In this document: positions 1-5,491 of the stretch, piece by piece | How positions within the stretch are numbered: position 1 is the stretch's first letter | Layout of the letters: each line of letters begins with the position of its first letter | Assembly (NCBI GenBank): GCA_946570335.1 | Contig: CAMNYG010000035.1 | Span: forward strand, 1-9,245 | Direction: 5' to 3' | DNA length: 9,245 nt | Source: an uncultured Dietzia sp. | GTDB lineage: Bacteria > Actinomycetota > Actinomycetes > Mycobacteriales > Mycobacteriaceae | Notes under the pieces: model-generated | What the model was told of the DNA's origin: nothing | The model's input: the letters and a program-made list of their open reading frames with translations, nothing else | Database searches by the model: none | Program-made: the position numbers and the translations under genes

Positions 1-83
1 GCGCCGCAGAACACGAGCATGGACCAGACGTCGAGCCCCTGGGTGCCTCTTCGGACTGGGGGCCGACGACAGGGTCGGAGACC
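1..83. other. Short stretch downstream of the last gene, no supported gene
   Basis: After the TGA of the coiled-coil gene, 83 bases remain to the window edge. On the minus strand an ATG at 18-20 opens a frame of a few codons running off the edge; its nearest purine-rich match is about 15 bases away, so a further operon gene could start here or just beyond, but this is not supported. A 5-base-pair hairpin (63-67 with 74-78) lacks a T-run. Confidence 0.3.
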
Positions 84-773
84 TCAGCCGATTTCTGGTG
101 AGGCGTCCGGTTCAGCGTCGCCGACATGAGCCGACGAGAGCGAGCTGTCAGGTGCGTCAGTGGACTGTCCTAGTAATACTGCCGGCGAGGTATTGGCCGA
201 CTCGGATTGCGGCATCGTCCCGGTCGCGTCTGGGGTCCCGCTGATGGACTCCATCTCGGTCTCGAGCTGCTCGGGGGCCAGCCCAACACGCGGTTCGCCA
301 GCCAGCTCAGCAGTGTCGTCAGCTGACAGGTCGGGTGTGTCGGCGATCGCGGCGTCGAAGACCCCGGGTAGACCGGGGTCGGTGACCTCAAAGGTGACTG
401 CTGCGATCAGTGCCAGCGTCAGAAAGTCCGGGTCTGGACCACCGCGTTGGCGGGCCTGTCGCGCAGCCTCGGCGCGCTCGTGTTCGGCCCGTTCACGGTC
501 GCGCTCGGCTTGCCTGCGAGCCTCTTCTGCGGCCTTGACCAGGCGGCGGCGCTCCAGTTCGGTCGCGATGACCTCTCGCCGTTCTTGGGCGACGGCCTCG
601 GTCACGCCGGAGTCTGCTCGTGCGGTCTCGACTATGAGTGAACCAGCAGAGTGCTGGCGGACCGAGTGTGGCCCGAGAGGACGAGTCCGTGTCGGAATCG
701 ACTGTGCCGCAGCGCCTGTGCGGGCCTGTCGGATCAACGTGGCGACTGTCTGGTCGCTGGGATGAGAGCTCAT
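84..773 (-). CDS. Uncharacterised coiled-coil protein with acidic C-terminal tail
   Basis: A 229-residue protein I cannot assign to a family. The N-terminal 50 residues are basic and polar. Residues about 58-110 are an uninterrupted Arg/Glu/Ala helix that should form a charged coiled coil or single helix. A short hydrophobic patch follows (residues 117-128), too short and too close to acidic residues to call a membrane helix. From residue 113 to the end there are 23 Asp/Glu and one Arg, with many Ser, Pro and Gly, so this tail is probably disordered. Lys80 is the only lysine in the protein. No signal peptide or catalytic motif is seen. It starts in an ATGA overlap with the DUF4913 gene and has a strong GAGGAAGG site 6 bases upstream, so it is surely translated with the operon. 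A scaffold or adaptor role near the coupling protein is only a guess. Confidence 0.75.
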   Translation of the reverse strand: MSSHPSDQTVATLIRQARTGAAAQSIPTRTRPLGPHSVRQHSAGSLIVETARADSGVTEAVAQERREVIATELERRRLVKAAEEARRQAERDRERAEHERAEAARQARQRGGPDPDFLTLALIAAVTFEVTDPGLPGVFDAAIADTPDLSADDTAELAGEPRVGLAPEQLETEMESISGTPDATGTMPQSESANTSPAVLLGQSTDAPDSSLSSAHVGDAEPDASPEIG

Positions 774-1276
774 TGCATGCCTTCCTCAATCGGGTCTGAT
801 CGCAGCGGTTTACCGGGCTGGTGGGCTGCGCTACAGGCGACCATTGGGGAGCGTTCGCCGGTCAGTATCGGCATGTGGTGGTCGCCGATCGTGCGCAGGA
901 ACACTTCGTCACAGGTCGCTGGATCGCGGCGCAGCAAGGACTCATAGGACAGCCACATCGACCGGATACGGAATCGGACTGAACCGTGCGCCCACCAGCG
1001 TGGACACCATTTCTGACTCATCCCGGTCGACTCGTAGGCGAGGCGAAGGTAGTCGTCGAAGAAGGCGAATTCGTCGGTGAAACGCAGTTTGGGCGGTACG
1101 CCCATTTCGGTCTCCGCGAACAGTTGCACGTCCCGCTCGATAGTGCGGGCCAGATGATTGCCTAGCCCGGGTGTGGCCAGGACGTCCTGGACTGCGGCCG
1201 GTAATGCCTCGGTAGACACCTCGGTCAAGGTCTCGGTGAACGCTTGGACGATTTTCTTGTCGAACAGGTGACTCAT
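770..1276 (-). CDS. DUF4913-family protein of unknown function
   Basis: A 168-residue soluble protein. Residues 68-158 carry the DUF4913 pattern: Phe-Phe-Asp-Asp-Tyr-Leu, then Trp90-Cys91-Pro-Arg-Trp94-Trp95-x-His97, an Arg-rich stretch up to Trp108, a Gly-Asp-His-His-Met-Pro segment at 131-136, and Cys148 with His152 near the end. The conserved Cys and His residues (C91, H97, H133/H134, C148, H152) could bind a metal, but this is my inference. The N-terminal 60 residues look helical and are less typical. Known members occur in actinobacterial mobile elements and phages with no assigned activity. The gene is joined to the coupling protein by an ATGA overlap, with GAGGAG 11 bases upstream, and to the next gene by another ATGA. 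A function alongside the coupling protein, such as substrate selection or an accessory role, is possible. Confidence 0.72.
   Translation of the reverse strand: MSHLFDKKIVQAFTETLTEVSTEALPAAVQDVLATPGLGNHLARTIERDVQLFAETEMGVPPKLRFTDEFAFFDDYLRLAYESTGMSQKWCPRWWAHGSVRFRIRSMWLSYESLLRRDPATCDEVFLRTIGDHHMPILTGERSPMVACSAAHQPGKPLRSDPIEEGMQ
780..787 (-). promoter_or_regulatory. Strong ribosome binding site of the coiled-coil gene
   Basis: GAGGAAGG on the minus strand, 6 bases before the ATG, embedded in the last Glu-Glu-Gly codons of the DUF4913 gene. It is among the closest matches to the anti-Shine-Dalgarno sequence in the window, so this last gene should be translated efficiently as well as coupled. 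Confidence 0.7.
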
Positions 1277-2997
1277 GCGGTCGTCATCTCCTCAAGCGAG
1301 GGCAGATCCTGGTGGTCCCACCGGATCATGCGAGCCAGAATCGGGCGGCGGCCCGTGGCAAGGACGATCATCCGTCCGAAGGGCAGGGCCGCCAGCTCGG
1401 CCGCGGTGATGGTCTGCTTTTCCACCGTCTGAATTGACACTGACCGTCCGCGTTCTCCTGAGCCGTGGGAGACGGAGCGTTGTCGCTCGGTGTGGGTACC
1501 GATGAGGTGGGCCAGCTCGTCGAGGAAGCGATAGTCCTTGTGTCCGGGGCCGACCACGACGATGGAGGCGGCCGACCACAGCTTTTTCATGCCCTGCTCT
1601 CCCCACACTTCCACTCCTTGTGCGTAGGACTGGAGCACGGTGTCGCAGATGATTCCGCGCGAGCCGAACGTGGAGTAGTAGTCCGGCAGGCGTGGCCAGC
1701 GCACGATGTTGGCGATCTCATCGAGTGCGGCGGTCACCGGCACCGGCAGGCGTGATCCGGGACTCTGATCGGCGCGATCGACCAGCGCTTTGAACACGCT
1801 GACGGTCAGGATCGAGGTCACCGGCCGCCCGATGGGGTTCTCTTCGTCGGAGACCAAGTAGAGGGTGTCGGCATCTGAGGCGGCGAACTTATGCGGGTCG
1901 AATCGCTCGGCGCCGGCCTGCGGGGTCAGCCACCGCACGATCTGGCGACGTCCGAGACACGAAATCATGTTCTTGGCCGCAGAGAACACGTTTGAGCGAG
2001 TCCGGGGTTCTGCCGCGTATTTGCTGGCCAGGTCTGCTGCCTGCGGACCCCATTGGCTGTCGGAAAGGATCTCTACAGGTGTGGCGTCTTCCAGGTTGGA
2101 CACCCACCCGTAGACGTCCGTGATCGGCCGGTTCCGTAATGCCGCCGCCAGGAACAGTGAGGCGAGCAGGTCCACGGCCTGGGAGTAGAAGTAGGCGTTG
2201 GGGTCACTGCCGGCCTCCCCGCGGGACGAGGCGGCGTTGAAAATCTCGGCGAGCTCTTCGGCATTGCCGTCCCACCACTCGTCTCGGCGCACGAAGTCCA
2301 GCGGGTCGAAGTACCAGCGGGAAGTGTCGAGCCCGACGGCCTTGTCCTGTGGGTCGAGCACCCACACCCGGCCGACCTGCTGACGGAAGGGCATGGTGGC
2401 CTCGATGACGTCGCGCTTGCACGAGGTCGAGATGCAGATGCCGGGGGCTCGGCGGATCATCGGGATAATCCGGCTCGAGGTCTTGCCCTGGCGAGGCCCC
2501 CACAGGTCCAGGTGCAGGTCCTCCCATCCGCCCCACAGGTCTTGGCCGGTGGAGACCTCCTTGCCGATGTATACCCCCGGCGAGTCCACGTCCTCGCCGC
2601 GCTCACGGCTGGCACGAGTCACCGCTTTCGCTGACAGGGAGTGGACGTCCGAGCGACCGGCCAGGTGCTTCGCAACGCCGTCGACGCGGGTCTTGCCGGC
2701 CTGACGTTTGCCGATCAGAGCTGCCGCCACTGCCGTCAGTGCCGCGACGAGGATCGCCAGGACCACCGCGACGATGGTGGCTCCGGTTGTCCACTGGACC
2801 TGCCCCTGGGCCAGGTCGATCACAGCGACCGCGGGATTGCCCGGGACCTGCTGACCGGTGTGGGTGAGTTTCTCCCCAAGGGAGATGCTTGCCCACACCC
2901 CCACTACAAGAGCTATGACCAAGCCCAGGGTGACCAGGGCGATGCTCGGCCCCGGGTCTCGAGTCTGCGACTTCCGAGCGATGTCTTTGCCCGCCAT
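1273..2997 (-). CDS. Type IV coupling protein, TraD/TraG/VirD4 family ATPase
   Basis: A 574-residue membrane ATPase that would dock the relaxase-DNA complex at the channel. Two N-terminal membrane helices (about 19-40 and 73-95) enclose a roughly 30-residue external loop. The Walker A loop is Gly-Pro-Arg-Gln-Gly-Lys-Thr at 167-173, and Walker B ends in Leu-Asp-Glu at 425-427, followed by Ile-Ala-Asn as is usual in TraG/TraD C-terminal domains. Other family-type parts are Asp-Pro-Gln-Asp-Lys at 215-219, Leu-Gln-Ser-Tyr-Ala-Gln at 455-460, and a late region with Leu-Pro-Phe-Gly-Arg-Met-Ile-Val-Leu-Ala-Thr-Gly (538-549). It ends shortly after this core, so the tail where some coupling proteins bind substrates is short. 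AGGAGA (3006-3011) is 8 bases before the ATG. The stop overlaps the DUF4913 gene by 4 bases. No relaxase is in the window. Confidence 0.92.
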   Translation of the reverse strand: MAGKDIARKSQTRDPGPSIALVTLGLVIALVVGVWASISLGEKLTHTGQQVPGNPAVAVIDLAQGQVQWTTGATIVAVVLAILVAALTAVAAALIGKRQAGKTRVDGVAKHLAGRSDVHSLSAKAVTRASRERGEDVDSPGVYIGKEVSTGQDLWGGWEDLHLDLWGPRQGKTSSRIIPMIRRAPGICISTSCKRDVIEATMPFRQQVGRVWVLDPQDKAVGLDTSRWYFDPLDFVRRDEWWDGNAEELAEIFNAASSRGEAGSDPNAYFYSQAVDLLASLFLAAALRNRPITDVYGWVSNLEDATPVEILSDSQWGPQAADLASKYAAEPRTRSNVFSAAKNMISCLGRRQIVRWLTPQAGAERFDPHKFAASDADTLYLVSDEENPIGRPVTSILTVSVFKALVDRADQSPGSRLPVPVTAALDEIANIVRWPRLPDYYSTFGSRGIICDTVLQSYAQGVEVWGEQGMKKLWSAASIVVVGPGHKDYRFLDELAHLIGTHTERQRSVSHGSGERGRSVSIQTVEKQTITAAELAALPFGRMIVLATGRRPILARMIRWDHQDLPSLEEMTTA

Positions 2998-3005
2998 GTC
3001 TCTTG

Positions 3006-3011
3006 TCTCCT
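3006..3011 (-). promoter_or_regulatory. Ribosome binding site of the coupling protein gene
   Basis: AGGAGA on the minus strand, 8 bases before ATG 2997, in the 32-base gap after the VirB8-like gene. The gap holds no convincing terminator or promoter. Confidence 0.7.
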
Positions 3012-3029
3012 AGTTCGTGTTGGGTGGTC

Positions 3030-3578
3030 TTACCGGGCCGAGCCGATGGAGGTGTACCGGTAGTTAGCTGCCTTCCAGTCCTGGCCCACGCGCTCCAACT
3101 CGACCGCGATCGTTATCGGTTCGAGCGGTGTTGTGGCCCCATCGGCGTGCAGGACACGCTGACGAACCTGCACAGAGCGCTGGGCGGTGGCGGCGTCCTG
3201 AGTCACCGGTTCCTGCTCACTCGACAGTTCAGCCGCACCGATGACGCGATCACCGGCTCTCGCCCACGACTGCCACTGGCGAGGGGTCGGGTAAGACTCC
3301 GGGCGACTGGAGGCGGCCTCGGCCAACTTCCCGGTCAGACGATCAGAGATCGCGTGCAACGCATCCCACGGCGACTGCTGCGTCGCAGGGGTCCACGTGT
3401 GGATCCCTGCCATCGCCGCGACCGCAACCTCGTCCGCTGTGCTGATCGGTTCGATGTGCACATGCGCGTCGGTGCCGGCCTCCTCGTCGTCACGCCCGAT
3501 CGTCACCGCGGCGACAATCGCGAGGACCAGCACGGCCACAGTCCCCGTCACCAGCAGTGTCGTCTGGGGTCTGGTCAT
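3030..3578 (-). CDS. Single-pass membrane protein of the conjugation operon, possibly VirB8/TcpC-like
   Basis: A 182-residue protein with one N-terminal membrane helix (about residues 6-27), then Asp/Glu-rich spacer residues and an extracellular domain of about 140 residues. The C-terminal part has a beta-strand-like pattern (residues 135-176) ending in Val-Gly-Gln-Asp-Trp-Lys-Ala-Ala-Asn-Tyr-Arg-Tyr-Thr-Ser. Such an ending is common in NTF2-like domains of VirB8/TcpC-type proteins. Size, topology and position between the wall hydrolase and the coupling protein fit a VirB8-like channel scaffold, but no diagnostic motif is visible, so this is inference. The start at ATG 3576-3578 is chosen because GGGAAGGA lies 7 bases upstream. 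Earlier in-frame starts (TTG at 3614, ATG at 3608) would add 12 or 10 polar residues and lack such a site. It follows the hydrolase stop by 22 bases. Confidence 0.7.
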   Translation of the reverse strand: MTRPQTTLLVTGTVAVLVLAIVAAVTIGRDDEEAGTDAHVHIEPISTADEVAVAAMAGIHTWTPATQQSPWDALHAISDRLTGKLAEAASSRPESYPTPRQWQSWARAGDRVIGAAELSSEQEPVTQDAATAQRSVQVRQRVLHADGATTPLEPITIAVELERVGQDWKAANYRYTSIGSAR

Positions 3579-3585
3579 CGTGAAG

Positions 3586-3593
3586 TCCTTCCC
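3586..3593 (-). promoter_or_regulatory. Ribosome binding site deciding the start of the VirB8-like gene
   Basis: GGGAAGGA on the minus strand, 7 bases before ATG 3578. It supports the shorter 182-residue form over longer in-frame starts that overlap or nearly touch the hydrolase stop. Confidence 0.75.
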
Positions 3594-3600
3594 TGTTGGT

Positions 3601-5244
3601 TTAGGCATTGGCAAAGCGAGCTGCTTCTTGGGGCACCAAGATCACGTAGGCCTGTGTCTCATCGAATGGCGGCACTCCGTTGTACTGGTCGACGTTTCCG
3701 GGGCCAGCGTTGTAGCCGGCGAGCATGAGCTCCTGCGGGTCACCTTTCAGCTCGCCCGAGGCGATCCTGTCGCGCTGATAGTCGGCGATCTCGCATAGGT
3801 AACGGGCGGCGGCCATCGTTGCGTCAGCAGGATCGTTGGGTGATCCCGACCCTGGAGGGCCGGCGATCTCACCGTTCTCGTCGACTTCTGCGCCTTTCCC
3901 AGCCCAGGTGTCGGGCATGAACTGGCCGTAGCCTTGAGCCCCTTTGGGAGAAACTGCGTGGGCCTGAAAACCGATGGACTCGTGGTAGAGCAGCCCAGCA
4001 AGCAGTGGCGAGTCGACTTCTCGGCATACTTGCCCACCGAGTTTGATCCATTTGCGCAGCTCCTCGGGGATTTCTCCATCGTTGAGGCTTCGGTGCCCAA
4101 AATCTGGCCCGCAGTCCGTACCGCCTGCCGTCCCGGAGCTGTCGGAGGTGTCGTCAGCACCGTCAGCTGGAGCCGACCCGAACCGGTGGTTTTCGTCAGG
4201 GAAGCCACTGGCGAGCGTGGTCACATGGACATGGTCGAAGTGATTCTGGGTCAGGTCGTATTGGTCTTCCATCAAGTTCGGCTCGCCCTCTGATGGGATG
4301 TACATCTGCCGCCAGATCATGTAGTCGATATTGAAGAACTCCCGGTGTTTGAACAGGTAGTTCTTGATTCGATTGCCCAGTTCCCGCCCTTCGTTGGACT
4401 GGAAATTGGGGATCATGATGTCGACCGCACGACCTGACGGATGATCGTCGTACTTGTCATATTCTCGCCAGCCGCCGATTGTCTGCACGTCGGGGAAGCG
4501 CTGTGCCACAGCACGCGCCACCCGGATGGAGTCGATCTGGAGTTTGTCCTCTGACCGAATTTTGTCCGAGCTGGGGAGATCCCCGCCTGACGGGGCGCGC
4601 CGTGTGCTCTCGGTCGAGGTCGAGTCTGGACGGCCCGGATTGGCTTCGGGCGAGTCGCCGGAGGGAGCCTTGTCTCCCGAGCCAGGATTGACTGCTCGAT
4701 CCAGCCACGGTTGCGGGTCGGTTTCTGTGCCCCCGGCCAACCGGCTGCCTTCCCACACCTCGAAGTGCAGGTGTGGGCCGGAGGATTGACCATTGCTGCC
4801 AACTTCGCCGATGAACTGGCCCGCGGTGACCGTATCTCCGGTCGACACCGCTACTCCGTCGTCGTACATGTGCCCGTATACGGTCGAGTAGGCCTGGCCG
4901 TCGATGGTGTGGTCGATCACGATCCAGTTGCCAAACCCACTGGCGGGTCCGGCTTGGGCGACCACTCCCCCGGACATGGCGTACATGGCCGTACCTGTTG
5001 GAGCGGCCAGGTCAATTCCGCGGTGACCGGGCCGGTCAGGGCTCTTGTAGGTCGAGGACACTACATATTCGTCTTCTACGATGGGCAGACTCAGTTCGCC
5101 GGACGGCACTCCCCCTGCCCCGGACACTCCTCGCTCTCCCGGTTTGCACAGATCGTCGCTCCCCGGACCGAGCACCACCACGAGCACCAGGGACAGTAGA
5201 ACGATGCCGATGATGATGCCCACGACAAGCTTGATCGAGCGCAT
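3601..5244 (-). CDS. Three-domain cell-wall hydrolase: M23 endopeptidase, M15/LAS-like peptidase, lytic transglycosylase
   Basis: A 547-residue exported wall-remodelling enzyme that probably clears peptidoglycan for the conjugation channel. A signal anchor spans residues 5-26. Domain 1 (about 48-182) is a LytM/M23 metallopeptidase: His74-x3-Asp78 and His160 are the expected zinc ligands, with His125 and His158 as the usual catalytic histidines. A Ser/Pro/Gly-rich linker follows (185-230). Domain 2 (about 232-345) has the LAS/M15-type signature His268-x6-Asp275 and Asp-His-Val-His at 337-340, as in D,D-peptidase-like domains. Domain 3 (about 392-535) is a transglycosylase of the SLT type. Its candidate catalytic residue is Glu422 in His-Glu-Ser, followed by Gly-Ala-Gln-Gly-Tyr-Gly-Gln-Phe-Met-Pro (435-444) and Ala-Gly-Tyr-Asn-Ala-Gly-Pro-Gly (509-516). 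All expected active-site residues are present. The start is 4 bases after the previous stop with only a weak ribosome site, suggesting re-initiation. Conjugation hydrolases in Gram-positive bacteria usually carry two catalytic domains, so three is richer than usual. Confidence 0.9.
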   Translation of the reverse strand: MRSIKLVVGIIIGIVLLSLVLVVVLGPGSDDLCKPGERGVSGAGGVPSGELSLPIVEDEYVVSSTYKSPDRPGHRGIDLAAPTGTAMYAMSGGVVAQAGPASGFGNWIVIDHTIDGQAYSTVYGHMYDDGVAVSTGDTVTAGQFIGEVGSNGQSSGPHLHFEVWEGSRLAGGTETDPQPWLDRAVNPGSGDKAPSGDSPEANPGRPDSTSTESTRRAPSGGDLPSSDKIRSEDKLQIDSIRVARAVAQRFPDVQTIGGWREYDKYDDHPSGRAVDIMIPNFQSNEGRELGNRIKNYLFKHREFFNIDYMIWRQMYIPSEGEPNLMEDQYDLTQNHFDHVHVTTLASGFPDENHRFGSAPADGADDTSDSSGTAGGTDCGPDFGHRSLNDGEIPEELRKWIKLGGQVCREVDSPLLAGLLYHESIGFQAHAVSPKGAQGYGQFMPDTWAGKGAEVDENGEIAGPPGSGSPNDPADATMAAARYLCEIADYQRDRIASGELKGDPQELMLAGYNAGPGNVDQYNGVPPFDETQAYVILVPQEAARFANA

Positions 5245-5248
5245 CGGA

Positions 5249-5491
5249 TTACTGACCTAACCTCGCTCGAAGGGCTGCGACCTCGGCTTGCAGTGCTCGT
5301 AGTGACGTGGAGTTGTGTGCCTGCCACACTCCGGCGTCGACAGACCACCGCCGCACCGAGTCGCGGCTGATCCCGAACTCTCGCGCAACTGCCTCCGCCG
5401 CTGCGGACGTCGAGGGGAACTGTGACTCAAGCTGCGAGAAACGGTCGACGACTTCCTGTCGGAACTCGGCGCCATAGGGTGAGGTACTCAC
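5249..5491 (-). CDS. Small helix-turn-helix/leucine-zipper protein resembling IS3-family OrfA
   Basis: An 80-residue protein starting at GTG within the stop of the ATPase gene (GTGA overlap) and ending 4 bases before the wall hydrolase. It contains no internal Met, so no later ATG start exists. Residues 6-20 (Tyr-Gly-Ala-Glu-Phe-Arg-Gln-Glu-Val-Val) match the opening of HTH_Tnp_1 OrfA proteins. The helix-turn-helix covers about 30-51, with Phe39-Gly40-Ile41-Ser42 at the turn and Ser45-Val46-Arg47-Arg48-Trp49 in the recognition helix. A short zipper follows with Leu64, Leu67, Val71, Leu74 and Leu78. IS3 OrfA proteins have this same HTH-then-zipper plan and similar size. There is no OrfB, DDE domain or inverted repeat around it, and it is fitted exactly into the operon. 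It is therefore more likely a recruited DNA-binding protein, possibly a regulator, than a mobile element. Its target is unknown. Confidence 0.72.
   Translation of the reverse strand: MSTSPYGAEFRQEVVDRFSQLESQFPSTSAAAEAVAREFGISRDSVRRWSVDAGVWQAHNSTSLRALQAEVAALRARLGQ

Noticed and set aside
63..78. Hairpin after the last gene as a terminator
   Set aside because: The stem is only 5 base pairs with a 6-base loop and there is no following T-run on the minus strand, so termination is not supported.
160..765. Plus-strand open frame (201 codons) opposite the coiled-coil gene
   Set aside because: Product is a Ser/Arg/Ala-rich mirror of the biased minus-strand codons. The minus-strand frame has the ATGA coupling and strong ribosome site, which this one lacks.
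3579..3614. Upstream TTG (3614) or ATG (3608) as start of the VirB8-like gene
   Set aside because: They add polar residues before the membrane helix and lack a ribosome site, while GGGAAGGA precedes ATG 3578 at ideal spacing.
3003..3728. Long plus-strand open frame (241 codons) opposite the VirB8-like gene and the end of the hydrolase
   Set aside because: Its product is Arg/Cys/His-rich with no family pattern, and it lies antisense to two well supported genes; a typical GC-rich shadow frame.
4711..5199. Plus-strand open frame (162 codons) opposite the M23 domain
   Set aside because: The minus strand holds the complete M23 active site, and the plus-strand product has no coherent motif.
5249..5491. 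An inserted IS3 element or IS remnant
   Set aside because: No OrfB, inverted repeats or target duplication; the neighbours are intact and joined by overlap and a 4-base gap.
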